Source: Candidatus Puniceispirillum sp. (GTDB lineage: Bacteria; Pseudomonadota; Alphaproteobacteria; Puniceispirillales; Puniceispirillaceae). Taken from it: a stretch of DNA of 64,000 nt. Made by a program: the position numbers and the translations under genes. The stretch is from NCBI GenBank assembly GCA_028382965.1, contig JAOEUK010000004.1:1-64000 (forward strand). The letters run 5' to 3'. The first letter of the stretch is position 1; each line of letters begins with the position of its first letter. The notes beneath the pieces were generated by a model, which worked only from the letters and a program-made list of their open reading frames with translations, had not been told where the DNA came from and ran no database searches. Positions 44,663-54,434 of the stretch are shown here, in pieces.

Positions 44663-46066
44663 ATGGCTGCAATTGATGAATTAATGGCGTTGCGCAGCTT
44701 ACCTGTGCCAGATAAAACGGAACTAATTTTTTCTGAATCCGATCCTGTTTTAGAGACAAATTTTAAGTTGGCGCAAACTGCTTCAGCTGCTCTGGCCAGC
44801 GTTGGGGTTGCAATTAATGATTTGTGGGAACTTAAAACTGGTCGTAGGCAACGTATTAAAATTGACGCGAGAGCGGCGACAGCTGCATTGCGAAGTAAAA
44901 ACTATTTGCAATCTCGAAATGGAGAGGGTGTGTTTGAAGATCTAACTGATCCAGATCATGAAGCCAACCGGGGTTTGACCGGAATTTATCAAACTAAGGA
45001 TGGGCGGTGGGTGCTTCCTCACTTTGGTCTTGACCATCTGCGTGGCCGCATGCTGAATCTTTTGCAGGCTGAAGCAAATAAAGGGTCGGTGGAGAAAGCT
45101 GTGGCCAAATGGGATGCTTTAGAACTAGAAGGCGCGATGGATGAAGCCTCCGTCTGTGGTGGCATGATACGGACGAATGATGAATGGTTGAGTGAAGCAC
45201 ACGGTAAGGTTTTAAAAGCTAAACCAGTTGTTGAAATTATCAAGGTTGGTGATTCTGACCCAGAGCCAATGCCGGGCGGTGACAGGCCATTATCTGGTAT
45301 AAGGGCACTTGATTTGACTCGGATACTTGCGGGCCCAATTGCAGGAAGAACCCTCGCTGAACATGGAGCTGATGTCCTAATGGTTACAGCACCTAATTTA
45401 CCGCAGGTTTGGCCCTATGTTGTTGATACAAGTCATGGAAAGCGCAGCTGCTTTCTGGACCTACATAAGGACAGTGAAAAGCGATTAATGCTTGATCTGG
45501 TGAAGCGTGCAGATGTTTTCACCCAAGGTTATCGGCCAGATAAAATTAATCAATTGGGTTTTGGGCCAGAGAAGTTGACGAAGGTTCGTCCTGGCCTTGT
45601 CTATGTGTCGATTAGTTGTTACGGATCGGATGGTCCTTTTAGCCATCGCGCTGGTTGGGAGCAGATTGCGCAAATCATGACTGGTCTAGCCGCAGAAGGG
45701 ATCCAAACCTCTTCAGAATACAAACCTAAAACGCTGCCAGCGGCGGCAAATGATTATATTACGGGTTACCTTGGAGCTTATGGAACGCTTTTAGCGCTTG
45801 CACGACGGGCACGCGAAGGCGGTAGCTATCATGTCCGGGTATCATTGTGTCAAACGGCAATGATGATTTATCGGGAAGGTAAAATTATGAACTTACCTGA
45901 AGATTTGAGGCTTAATCTGGCAGAGATTAATGCGCTTCGTGTAGAAACTAAAAGCCACCTGGGAGATATTAGGCATTTGGCACCAGTATTAGACCTTTCA
46001 ATTACACAGCCATACTGGGCTTTGCCTACACCAGAACTTGGATCGAGCAAGCCAATATGGGTCTAA
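44663..46066 (+). CDS. CaiB/BaiF-type (family III) CoA-transferase with permuted domain order
   Basis: A 467-residue protein. The second half (from about residue 207) begins with the segment that normally opens family III CoA-transferases, GIRALDLTRILAGPIAGRTLAEHGADVLMV-like. It continues through GQ-like SISCYGSDGPF to AAANDYITGYLGAYG, where Asp 364 is the likely catalytic aspartate that forms the CoA thioester. The first 200 residues match the usual C-terminal region (LTGIYQTKDGRWVLPH). The order is therefore swapped relative to Frc or CaiB. ATG 44663 (after GAGGTGA) is preferred to the TTG just before. Substrate unknown. Confidence 0.8.
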   Translation: MAAIDELMALRSLPVPDKTELIFSESDPVLETNFKLAQTASAALASVGVAINDLWELKTGRRQRIKIDARAATAALRSKNYLQSRNGEGVFEDLTDPDHEANRGLTGIYQTKDGRWVLPHFGLDHLRGRMLNLLQAEANKGSVEKAVAKWDALELEGAMDEASVCGGMIRTNDEWLSEAHGKVLKAKPVVEIIKVGDSDPEPMPGGDRPLSGIRALDLTRILAGPIAGRTLAEHGADVLMVTAPNLPQVWPYVVDTSHGKRSCFLDLHKDSEKRLMLDLVKRADVFTQGYRPDKINQLGFGPEKLTKVRPGLVYVSISCYGSDGPFSHRAGWEQIAQIMTGLAAEGIQTSSEYKPKTLPAAANDYITGYLGAYGTLLALARRAREGGSYHVRVSLCQTAMMIYREGKIMNLPEDLRLNLAEINALRVETKSHLGDIRHLAPVLDLSITQPYWALPTPELGSSKPIWV

Positions 46067-46531
46067 AACAACGACTGTTGTTTTTGCTGACTGAGTTTTA
46101 GATCGCAAATAGTTTCATTTTTTATTTTGGTATATTTAGAGTTCTTACTTCGAAAATGTACCCAGTTTATTTCAGTTCAGGTTAGCTCCATTCCACGCTA
46201 TCTGTGGTGTCTAGTGCTGTTAAAAGAGAATAGGCTAATACAACGGTCTGTTCGCATAAATCCCAGCGTCCACTTAGTTTTTACCGTGTTATAGTTTTTT
46301 TGGGTGTGCGTGGAATCTTTGTTTCGCTATCACATTGGTAGATCTTCTTTTCTTGTCAACAAGAGCGTCAAGATGTTCTTGTTCTGATTGTCTAAAAGCC
46401 GCTAAAGTCCGATGGCCTGTGGGTCATAATTATTCTGAAAAGAAGGCTATGCATTTTCAAAGAGTTTACAGAATTCTCCAAAATTTTTTACAGTGGTGGC
46501 CAATCTTTATGTTTTAGAAGAAGCATGCATC
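46067..46531. other. Intergenic region between convergent genes
   Basis: About 465 bases. The minus strand has an open stretch near 46288-46423 whose translation (HRTLAAFRQSEQEHLDAL) looks faintly protein-like, but it has no start and no clear family. I see no terminator. Confidence 0.4.
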
Positions 46532-48145
46532 TTACAGCTCACGAAGTGCATTGAATTGATCAACATAACCACTGGGGTCAATTTTCACACCAATGACTGT
46601 AGTTTCATTACTCTTTAGTGCATGCTCAAGGGCTGAAGAAAGTGTGGCTTCGTTATCGACAGTGGTTCCATTTGCTCCCAACCCCCGGGCAAGGTACTCC
46701 CAGTTAATGCCACCAAGATGCACTCCATAAGGATCAATGCCCTTGATGGTTTGCTTAGTTCGAATCAAGCCAATTTCGCCATCATCAAAGACAAGGATAA
46801 TAATTGGTAGCTTTTCAATTACTGCAGTCTGAATATCGGCGACAGCCATCAACAACCCACCATCACCAGTAAAAGCAATTACTGGCCGATTTGGATGGGC
46901 CAATCGTGCGGCGAGAGCGCCAGGAATAGCGAACCCCATTGAACCAAGTCCATTTGAGGTCAAAAACTCTCTAGGACCATAACTTTCCCATTTTTGCACG
47001 ACCAACAGACGGCTCGCACCAGCATCACAAGTTGCAATAGTATCACGCGGTAACACCTGTCTAGCACATTCAACAGCACGTTGAGGTGACAGGCCTAAAG
47101 ATGGGGTTTCTAACGCTTTATGAACTCGCTCCCGAAACTTCTTGGCCGCATTAATTCCCCACCCAGAACCCTCTGGAATGAGCGTACAGATGACCGTAGT
47201 TATATGATTAAGATTACCAACAACTTCTTCAACAGAGGGAACCAGGCCATCAAGTGATGGTATATTTGCAAGCGATAAAACTTTAGTAGAGTATGGCCAT
47301 CCCTTGGGTTGCAACTCGACCGCATCAAGCCCAATGGTAATAATCAAATCAGCTTTGGAAACCAGATCACGCTCGATCAATCCGCCAATGATGCAACCTG
47401 CGCGCAGTGGATGGTCTTCTGGAATTGCACCCTTGCACTTGGACGTGGTTAGCACAGGAGCGCCAAGATGTTCCGCTAATGCAATTGTTGAGAAACTAGC
47501 TTTATCCCAGAGTACTCCAAGCCCAATCAATAGAACGGGTTTTTCTGCAGCTTTTAATACAGCCACTGCACTTTCAAGTCCACGTGGATCAGGAATTGGA
47601 TAATGGTAATTTGGCAACAAGTTTGGCAAATTTTTGGCTAACCCAGAAATTTTTTTTGTTTCACTTTGTGGTAAGTCAAAATGCACTGGGCCCGGTGCAT
47701 AAGCAGTACAAATGCGAATAGCACGTCGCAATTGCTGTCTAACAACGCTGGCCTCAATTGCAGTTGACCACTTAACAAGAGGTTGCATTATTGCTTGTTG
47801 ATCTAGACGCTGACGCAACCCTATCTCCTGTTCAGGCGCTGAGTAACGATCAGTGATAGCAATCAATGGAGCGCGGTCTAAAAACGCGTGTGCAATGCCG
47901 TTAACCATGTTAGTGGCGCCAGGCCCCCGAGTTGACAGGCAAACCCCTGGATTGCCTGTAATTTCACCCCAAGTTGACGCCAGCATGGCTCCAGCAACTT
48001 CCTGTTTCATTAAAATAAACCGCATCCCCTGCGCTCTCATTGCCTCCATTAATTCAACCGATTCACCGCCAGGATGTCCCACAACAAAAGGGGTTCCCAT
48101 TTCCTTAAAAGCTGCGGCCATTTCTTCAACAGTTGTGGTTTCCAT
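46532..48145 (-). CDS. Thiamine-diphosphate enzyme, acetolactate-synthase/2-oxo acid decarboxylase type
   Basis: A 537-residue member of the same broad family as the first gene in this window but only distantly related. The cofactor-activating glutamate is in LMKQEVAGAML (E49). The C-terminal PP motif is FTGDGGLLMAVADIQTA with FDDGEIGLI in place of the usual NDN. The middle NAD/FAD-like domain is present. It lies downstream of the TctCBA operon, separated by about 290 bases, so its substrate may be a 2-oxo acid or a product of the imported solute. The reaction could be carboligation or decarboxylation; I cannot decide. Confidence 0.82.
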   Translation of the reverse strand: METTTVEEMAAAFKEMGTPFVVGHPGGESVELMEAMRAQGMRFILMKQEVAGAMLASTWGEITGNPGVCLSTRGPGATNMVNGIAHAFLDRAPLIAITDRYSAPEQEIGLRQRLDQQAIMQPLVKWSTAIEASVVRQQLRRAIRICTAYAPGPVHFDLPQSETKKISGLAKNLPNLLPNYHYPIPDPRGLESAVAVLKAAEKPVLLIGLGVLWDKASFSTIALAEHLGAPVLTTSKCKGAIPEDHPLRAGCIIGGLIERDLVSKADLIITIGLDAVELQPKGWPYSTKVLSLANIPSLDGLVPSVEEVVGNLNHITTVICTLIPEGSGWGINAAKKFRERVHKALETPSLGLSPQRAVECARQVLPRDTIATCDAGASRLLVVQKWESYGPREFLTSNGLGSMGFAIPGALAARLAHPNRPVIAFTGDGGLLMAVADIQTAVIEKLPIIILVFDDGEIGLIRTKQTIKGIDPYGVHLGGINWEYLARGLGANGTTVDNEATLSSALEHALKSNETTVIGVKIDPSGYVDQFNALREL

Positions 48146-48431
48146 GGTGATGTTTTCGCCTCATATGAAAGCTTTATTAACGTTTTTACTAAAGCAATAA
48201 ATAATTCTTTTGTCACTCTGGAATAAAGACTTATGACTTATGGAAGGTCTAATGGTGAAGTTTATTTTCTGTGAAAGTCACATAAAGCTAAGTTCAAATT
48301 GGTTTGAAATGAACACAGTATAAGTTTCGCGTATTTAACGCAGGCCGTATTTTCAGCTAGGGCTGGAACTAAAACTGTTTACAGGGCAGTTTCTGGATTC
48401 AATATCATATATAAAAGTATGCAATGAATTA

Positions 48432-50012
48432 TCAACTAGTAATCTTTTTAGCTTTCGACATTGAACCAAATATACGAAACCCTACCACAAGCACTCCAAT
48501 TATCAGGAATATTGGTGCATAAGAAAACTTGTTTTGATACTCAAAACTGAAGAACATCCAAATGCCATTATCTGAAATAATCATAGATTGCCGGAAAGCT
48601 TCTTCCATACTTGAAGTTAAAACAAAGGCAATGATGAAAGCTGCAGCAGAGAAATTCGTCCGACGCATTCCATACCCTATTACCCCAAAAAGAAGTGCGA
48701 ATCCGACATCCCATATTGAAGCGCGAGATGAATAACTCGCTGCCAAGGAAATCATAAAAATTACTGGATATAAATACTGAGTCGGTAAGTAGGATATTAA
48801 ACGTCCAATTATTGGAGCCATAAAATAACCGATGATACCGTAACATGCAATCCCGAGAAGGCCAGCTGCAAAAATACCAAAAATGAACTCACGAGGACTA
48901 ATCAGTTGTCCCCCCATAAACAGAGGTGGCTCGGTTGCAAAAATCTGTGGGCCTACCTGCAATCCGTTGACTAGAAACATTCCAATCAAAACAGCAGCTA
49001 TGGTTGAACCAGGAATACCAAGGGTCAATAGCGGAATCATTGATGGTCCCGAGACTGCATTATTAGCTGATTCAGGGGCGGCGATACCTTCGACCACACC
49101 TGTTCCCCACTTGTCCTTATTTTTTGCGCGGCGCTTTTCTTCACCATACGCCACAAAACACGCAACTGAGGACCCGAGTCCGGGCATCATGCCTATCAAA
49201 GACCCATAAATTGAGGATCTAAACATTAGAGGAAGACAACGTTTGAACTCTGGCCAAGTAAAATAATGTGCAGTCGGGTCATCAATTTTATTTGCGTCCA
49301 AATCAATCATTTTGACCTTGGCAGCTTTCTCTGCCTGAATGATCACCTCAGAAATAACAAAAACACCAATTAAAAGAGGTACTAATGCCATTCCAGATTC
49401 AAGCTCATCAATGCCCATCGTCATCTTAAATTGACCAGTGATAGTGTCTTCGCCAATCAGTGCAACAGCTGCGCCAAATAATGTCGATATAATACCTTTG
49501 ATCACACTATCACTCACAACTGAACCAATGACTACGAAGGCCATAAGGTAGATTGCAAAGTTTTCGGGAGGGCCAAATTTCCGTGTAAATGCTGCAATGG
49601 AAACAGCACCAAAAATTAGAATTATTTCACCAAAGTAATCACCAAATACTGAGGATACGGTTGCAGTTTTAAGAGCTTTTCCCGCACGTCCAGATTGTGT
49701 CATCGGATAGCCGTCTTGCATGGTAGCTGCCGAGGCAGCAGTTCCCGGAGTGTTAAATAATATAGCGGCAATTGAACCACCATATCTCCCAGATTTACCC
49801 ACAACATAGAGAAATGCCAAACCTGCCAGGCCACCAATCTGGTCATTATAGGCTATAAGGATTGGTAACATCATAGCAATGGCGGCTGCGGCGGTTAGAC
49901 CAGGCAAAGCGCCAAATACAATCCCTACAAATGCTGCCAGAACAACAAAATAAATTGCATATTGATCACTAAAAAGGGTGTCAAATCCACCAATGATATC
50001 TGTAAAAATCAT
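48432..50012 (-). CDS. tctA: Tripartite tricarboxylate transporter large permease TctA
   Basis: A 526-residue membrane protein with about twelve helices. The TctA hallmark GLTAAAAIAMMLPI and FLYVVGKSGRYGGSIAAILFNTPGTAASAATMQDGYPM-like region (about residues 35-105) is plain, as is GLGSSVACFVAYGEEKRRAK. With TctB and the periplasmic TctC it forms a Na+- or proton-coupled high-affinity carrier for carboxylates such as citrate. Its start follows tctB by about 6 bases. Confidence 0.92.
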   Translation of the reverse strand: MIFTDIIGGFDTLFSDQYAIYFVVLAAFVGIVFGALPGLTAAAAIAMMLPILIAYNDQIGGLAGLAFLYVVGKSGRYGGSIAAILFNTPGTAASAATMQDGYPMTQSGRAGKALKTATVSSVFGDYFGEIILIFGAVSIAAFTRKFGPPENFAIYLMAFVVIGSVVSDSVIKGIISTLFGAAVALIGEDTITGQFKMTMGIDELESGMALVPLLIGVFVISEVIIQAEKAAKVKMIDLDANKIDDPTAHYFTWPEFKRCLPLMFRSSIYGSLIGMMPGLGSSVACFVAYGEEKRRAKNKDKWGTGVVEGIAAPESANNAVSGPSMIPLLTLGIPGSTIAAVLIGMFLVNGLQVGPQIFATEPPLFMGGQLISPREFIFGIFAAGLLGIACYGIIGYFMAPIIGRLISYLPTQYLYPVIFMISLAASYSSRASIWDVGFALLFGVIGYGMRRTNFSAAAFIIAFVLTSSMEEAFRQSMIISDNGIWMFFSFEYQNKFSYAPIFLIIGVLVVGFRIFGSMSKAKKITS

Positions 50013-50018
50013 CTAATT

Positions 50019-50525
50019 TTATTCCCCACTAATAAAATTTGTGTAGGGGCGCAAATCCATCAGCACTCCTTTTGGATCATTTAATCTCATGACACCCATG
50101 AAAAGCCACTGCATTATAATCGCCATTATAATGGCTCCCAAAATTGTCTTAAGTTTGTCACGCACGCCAAAGATATAAAGCATTGAAATATATGTAACTA
50201 TCAAAGCAACAAAGTAGCCTAGTAGCCAGAACGTTAAAACAAAAAATGCCCCAGCTGCAACAACAAGCATTATTCTTTTTAAATTGCTTTCTAAAAACCC
50301 ATAACCCTCTTTTAGCCCACCTACTTTTCCGCGGAAAGCTCGAATGGTAAGCCAAAGGCCTCCAAAAACGATTGAAACGGCGAGAGCCATTGGCATGGTC
50401 CGCGGCCCAACAGCTTCTTTTGAGATTCCAATTGTTGAGGCTTGGTAAACAAAAAACAATCCAATCAAGGTTATGATTGCGCTTACACCATATTCTAATT
50501 TCACCTTATAATTTTCGTGTGCCAT
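50019..50525 (-). CDS. tctB: Tripartite tricarboxylate transporter small permease TctB
   Basis: A 168-residue protein with four helices (for example YGVSAIITLIGLFFVYQAST, FFVLTFWLLGYFVALIVTYI). TctB proteins are poorly conserved but this size, topology and position between tctC and tctA are typical. The start at 50525 follows a TTGGGGT purine-rich site; the longer frame to 50558 is less likely. It works with TctA in solute translocation. Confidence 0.82.
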   Translation of the reverse strand: MAHENYKVKLEYGVSAIITLIGLFFVYQASTIGISKEAVGPRTMPMALAVSIVFGGLWLTIRAFRGKVGGLKEGYGFLESNLKRIMLVVAAGAFFVLTFWLLGYFVALIVTYISMLYIFGVRDKLKTILGAIIMAIIMQWLFMGVMRLNDPKGVLMDLRPYTNFISGE

Positions 50526-50584
50526 TTTACCCCAATTATTTATTAGCTTCTGAGACAAGTAAAAATTTTTGATAAATAATAACC

Positions 50585-50615
50585 AAGGGGCAAGTTTTTT
50601 AGTTACTTGCCCCTT
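50585..50615 (-). promoter_or_regulatory. Hairpin between tctC and tctB
   Basis: Perfect 11-bp arms AAGGGGCAAGT (50585-50595) and ACTTGCCCCTT (50605-50615) around a 9-base loop. Read in the direction of transcription (minus strand) the T-run after the stem is weak. Placed after the binding-protein gene, it could act as a partial terminator or 3' stabiliser that raises TctC over the permeases, like the hairpin at 27487. Confidence 0.75.
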
Positions 50616-50634
50616 AGTTTAATTTGGATAGTTT

Positions 50635-51621
50635 TTATTGATCTTTCAGAATTTGTTCAACAACAGGACCCATGGTTTTGTACATTACTTCCTGTGCGGC
50701 CACAGCTGCAGTCGCATCAGTATAGAAGGCACCAAGGTTGTTCTTCTTCATGAACTTCTGGAAACCCTTTATGCCAGCGATATGTTTGATCGCAGAGCCA
50801 ACCTTTGTTTTCACTTCCTCAGACACACCTTTTGGTGCGAACAAGCAGAATAGGCCAGTAAAGTCAGCACCATTCATGCCTTGCTCTTTGAATGTTGCAA
50901 GATTCTTCATGGTAGGGTCACGTTCTGCACCAGCGGTAGCCAATGGCCGGATTGTGTCTTCAAATCCGGCAATAGTGTTGTTGCCGCCAAAAACTGATTG
51001 TACTGACTGAGAAACAAGAGCCGCACGTGCTTTTGAACCGCCTTTAAAAGGAACTTTCTTGTGTGGAATACCATAAGTATCAAAGAATAAGTGGCCAATA
51101 CCTGAGTGCATTGTTGTCGCCCCAGAAGTGCCCCAAGTATGCGTCTTACCAGATGCTTTGGCAGCCGCAACAAACTCAGCTATATTTGTTGCTGGGTTTG
51201 AAGAATGGACCTGAATTGATGTAACTAGCTGCGACATACAACCCAAGTTAACCCAATCGTTTCTAACACTGTAAGGCTTGTCTTTTCCCTTGGCCAACTC
51301 ACCGACGATGAACGTCCCAATATTAATCATGTAGAGTGTGTGCCCGTCAGCTTTTTCACCCAGCACCATTTTGGCTGCTTTTTGGCCAGATGCACCAGGT
51401 AAATTTACAATGTAAGCAGGCTGACCAGTCATGCTCTCTGCTTCATGCATATATGAAGCAAATCCACGAGATGTTGTATCGGTTCCACCACCAGCAGAAA
51501 ATCCGACCAAGATTTTCACGGGCTTCTCTGGATACGCTCCATGTGCGCCAGCAAAAGCAGCGCTTGAAACAAGGCTCAAAGCTGCGGCAGTGCTAAATAC
51601 TGTTTTCATATTAACTTTCAT
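50635..51621 (-). CDS. tctC: Tripartite tricarboxylate transporter binding protein TctC (Bug family)
   Basis: A 328-residue periplasmic receptor. A signal peptide ends in SSAAFA; the mature protein begins GAHGAYPEKPVKILVGFSAGGGTDTTSRG, the Bug-family start with its ligand-contact glycine loop. GTSGATTMHSGIGHLFF is the second ligand loop, and VPFKGGSKARAALVS the third. GGAG lies seven bases upstream of ATG 51621. The gene leads the tctCBA operon. Ligand is unknown; Bug proteins bind carboxylates, amino acids, nicotinate or aromatic acids. Confidence 0.93.
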   Translation of the reverse strand: MKVNMKTVFSTAAALSLVSSAAFAGAHGAYPEKPVKILVGFSAGGGTDTTSRGFASYMHEAESMTGQPAYIVNLPGASGQKAAKMVLGEKADGHTLYMINIGTFIVGELAKGKDKPYSVRNDWVNLGCMSQLVTSIQVHSSNPATNIAEFVAAAKASGKTHTWGTSGATTMHSGIGHLFFDTYGIPHKKVPFKGGSKARAALVSQSVQSVFGGNNTIAGFEDTIRPLATAGAERDPTMKNLATFKEQGMNGADFTGLFCLFAPKGVSEEVKTKVGSAIKHIAGIKGFQKFMKKNNLGAFYTDATAAVAAQEVMYKTMGPVVEQILKDQ

Positions 51622-51851
51622 ATTATTCTCCGGTAGTTAATTTTTAGACGTAAGAATGTTTAGAGAAGAATTAGTGGTCAGTTCAGCCTTTCCTGTCAAT
51701 GTGATTCTTGTATTTTCCAATAATTTTTCATTTGGGAAAGGCATTGGCCTGTAGTATTTTCTGTCCTGTCATACGGAAAAATTGTTAGTTTTTCTCAAAC
51801 TGAGCTTTACACTTTGATATTCTAGTAGAATTATAGTTAAGGACACTCGTT

Positions 51852-52850
51852 ATGCACAAACTTCCCAGTGAAATGTTTACTGTTGGTGTTCAGTCCCCTG
51901 GTGGGCCGGAAGCGCTATCGGTGTTTAAAACACCAATCCCATTGCCAGGCAAAAAAGATGTATTAATTAAAGTGTATGCGGCTGGTGTAAATGGAGCCGA
52001 CTTGAGAGAAAGAGAAGGGAAATACCCTGTACCTCCTGGAGCACCTGAAATTATGGGGTTAGAGGTTTCAGGAAGAATTGTAGCAGTTGGCAAATCCTGC
52101 AAACGTTTTAAAATTGGGGATTTTGTTTGTGCCCTATTAATCGGAGGAGGATATGCAGAATATACGATTGCGCCAGAAGGGCAATGCATGACAATTCCCG
52201 ACGGTGTGTCGTTGGTGGATGCTGCAGGATTGCCGGAAGTTTTTTGCACTGTTTGGACAAATATGATGGATAGGTGCCGGCTTAAAGCCGGTGAAACAGT
52301 TCTTATACAAGGGGGAACGAGTGGTATTGGTTATGCCGCCATCAAAATAGCAAAGGCATTTGGAGCTGAGGTTTTTGCGACAGCACGAAATAAAAAAAAA
52401 TGCGAAGCGATTCTCAAATTTGGTGCTGATCATGCCATAAATTATAAAACAGAAAGCTTTTTAGAGGTTGTCCAAAAAGTGACCAATGGTCGCGGCGTTG
52501 ATGTGATTATTGATATCATTGGCGGTGACTATCTGCCCAAAGAAATAGAACTTCTTGCCCATGAGGGGCGACTTATGATTATAAATTTGCGTGGTGGAAA
52601 AATGGCAGAAATTGATTTTAGTTTAATTCACAGTAAGCATCTTACCGTCACAGGTGCGCGTCTCCGACCGCGCTCTACGGCTGAAAAATCTGAAATATGT
52701 GGGGCACTTGAAAAGCATGTATGGCCCAAATTTAAAGACAGGATTATTACTCCAGAAACTTATGCTGTATTTCCTTTTGCTGATGCTGCCGACGCGCACC
52801 GGCTGATGGAATCGAGCAATCACATTGGCAAAATTCTCTTAACACCGTAA
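51852..52850 (+). CDS. Zinc-independent quinone oxidoreductase (MDR family, PIG3-like)
   Basis: A 332-residue medium-chain dehydrogenase/reductase. The N-terminal GroES-like domain has NGADLREREGKYPVPPGAP, a signature of the NADPH:quinone oxidoreductase branch, without the structural zinc cysteines. The Rossmann motif is VLIQGGTSGIGYAAIKIAKAFGAEVFAT (about residues 147-174). It reduces quinones or enones with NADPH. It converges on the tungstate-transporter gene with a six-base gap. Confidence 0.9.
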   Translation: MHKLPSEMFTVGVQSPGGPEALSVFKTPIPLPGKKDVLIKVYAAGVNGADLREREGKYPVPPGAPEIMGLEVSGRIVAVGKSCKRFKIGDFVCALLIGGGYAEYTIAPEGQCMTIPDGVSLVDAAGLPEVFCTVWTNMMDRCRLKAGETVLIQGGTSGIGYAAIKIAKAFGAEVFATARNKKKCEAILKFGADHAINYKTESFLEVVQKVTNGRGVDVIIDIIGGDYLPKEIELLAHEGRLMIINLRGGKMAEIDFSLIHSKHLTVTGARLRPRSTAEKSEICGALEKHVWPKFKDRIITPETYAVFPFADAADAHRLMESSNHIGKILLTP

Positions 52851-52856
52851 TAGTCT

Positions 52857-53672
52857 TCATTTTGTATTTGGAAAAAATAACTGCTTGCCTGCAAACCTAT
52901 GGGCAGCAATGGTTGTTTGACCTTTTTCTGAGATCAACCAATCGATAAAGGCTTTCCCTGCAATGCTGTTCACATTGGGGCAGCGAGTCTTATCAATAAG
53001 CATAACACCATAGGGATTAAACAAACGTTTGTCGCCTTCAACCATTATTTTAAAATCGGCTTTATTGGCGTGCGTTCTCCATGAAGCCCTGTCGCTTAAT
53101 GTGTAGGCCCCCATGCCGACGGCAGTATTCAATGTTGTTCCCATTCCGGATCCGGTTTCCCTATACCAATGGCCAGAATGAGCAATTTGGTTCACACCTG
53201 TGCTCTCCCATAAGGATTTTTCTTTACTGTCAGTGCCCGAGCTATCACCGCGCGATGCAAATTTTGAATTTGTGTTTGCAATCTTTTTTAGAGCAGCTAC
53301 TGCATCGTTCATTCCAACAATGTTTGCAGGATCTTTAACCGGGCCAACAATCACATAATCATTATACATTAAATCATAACGTCGTTTGGCATAGCCCTTT
53401 GCGACGAAATTATTTTCGCGTTTTCGACTATGCACAAGCAATACATCACCATCACAATTCATCGCATTCTTGATGGCAGCGCCAGTGCCAACAGCAACCA
53501 CATTGACCGTTATGCCAGTATCATGTTTAAAAATTGGTAGAATATGATTATATAAGCCAGAATTTTTTGTTGACGTTGTTGACTGTACCAAAATTGCAGT
53601 TTCCGCAATTCCAGCGTTTGCAAAGGCTGTCAGGCCAAAAATAGTGATAATCGTTAATTTTAGAATTGCCAT
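52857..53672 (-). CDS. tupA: Tungstate ABC transporter binding protein TupA
   Basis: A 271-residue periplasmic oxyanion-binding protein. After a signal peptide (about residues 1-23) come LVQSTTSTKNSGLYNHILPIF and FASRGDSSGTDSKEKSLW, the TTS and SRGD(D)SGT motifs that bind tungstate in TupA-type receptors. Last of the three-gene tup operon in transcription order. Tungstate serves tungsten-dependent formate dehydrogenases and aldehyde oxidoreductases, or is imported to gain the metal more tightly than molybdate; no such enzyme is in the window. Confidence 0.9.
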   Translation of the reverse strand: MAILKLTIITIFGLTAFANAGIAETAILVQSTTSTKNSGLYNHILPIFKHDTGITVNVVAVGTGAAIKNAMNCDGDVLLVHSRKRENNFVAKGYAKRRYDLMYNDYVIVGPVKDPANIVGMNDAVAALKKIANTNSKFASRGDSSGTDSKEKSLWESTGVNQIAHSGHWYRETGSGMGTTLNTAVGMGAYTLSDRASWRTHANKADFKIMVEGDKRLFNPYGVMLIDKTRCPNVNSIAGKAFIDWLISEKGQTTIAAHRFAGKQLFFPNTK

Positions 53673-53699
53673 TTTTTCTCGTTAGGGTTGATTTAATTA

Positions 53700-54434
53700 T
53701 CAGAGAACCAGTTGGCCAGCGAGGTAGGATTTGGCAGCCGCTGATGCTGGGCTTTTGAAAAATGAGCGCGCTGGGCCGTGCTCAGTTAAAATGCCGCGGT
53801 TCAAGAAAAGAACATCATCAGCAAGACGCTTAGCTTGCCCAATATCGTGAGTGACCAGAATAATTTTAGTGCCTTGTTGATCAACCAACTGCAAATTTTT
53901 TTCAATCGTTTCAGTTGAGGTAGGGTCAAGGTTTGAGGTGGCTTCATCCAGAAACAAAATAGTTGGCCTTGTGATTAATGCTCGGGCAAGCGCAAGCCGC
54001 TGCTTTTCGCCGCCCGATAAAAGTCGAGCGGGATGTTGGGCAAGATGCTCAAGTTGGACTTGTGCCAAATATTCTATTGAAGTTTTTGGGTTTAATTGAC
54101 CACGCTGGCGAGCAACAAATAGCATGTTTGCTAAAACTGTTCGGCGCAGGATGGTTGGGGATTGAAATACCATTGATTGTTGTTTCTGGATATCTGGGGA
54201 TAAAGGTTTTTCTGCATAAAAGATCTGTCCAGAATTGGGAGTGGCTAAACCGTGAAGACAGCGCATGAAAAGGCTTTTTCCGGCACCATTTGGTCCCATG
54301 ATAACGCTTATGCCTTTCGCGTTAATTTGACATGATATGCCATTAATTAAAAGACGGTTATTCAGCTCTAAGGATATGTTGTCAACCAGAATTGGCGCTA
54401 GATGATTTTTAGAAGTTGAGTGACTATTAAACAT
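53700..54434 (-). CDS. tupC: Tungstate ABC transporter ATPase TupC
   Basis: A 244-residue ABC ATPase. Walker A is GPNGAGKSLF (about residues 50-59), Q-loop VFQSPTIL, signature LSGGEKQRL, Walker B ILFLDEATSNLD and H-loop VTHDIG. It lacks a molybdate-type C-terminal TOBE domain. The start overlaps the permease gene by eight bases, and tupA follows after 27 bases, so the three subunits are cotranscribed. Confidence 0.9.
   Translation of the reverse strand: MFNSHSTSKNHLAPILVDNISLELNNRLLINGISCQINAKGISVIMGPNGAGKSLFMRCLHGLATPNSGQIFYAEKPLSPDIQKQQSMVFQSPTILRRTVLANMLFVARQRGQLNPKTSIEYLAQVQLEHLAQHPARLLSGGEKQRLALARALITRPTILFLDEATSNLDPTSTETIEKNLQLVDQQGTKIILVTHDIGQAKRLADDVLFLNRGILTEHGPARSFFKSPASAAAKSYLAGQLVL

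Noticed and set aside
46335-46517. 60-codon plus-strand frame in the gap before the second TPP enzyme
   Set aside because: No ribosome binding site, no family features and high cysteine/tryptophan noise.
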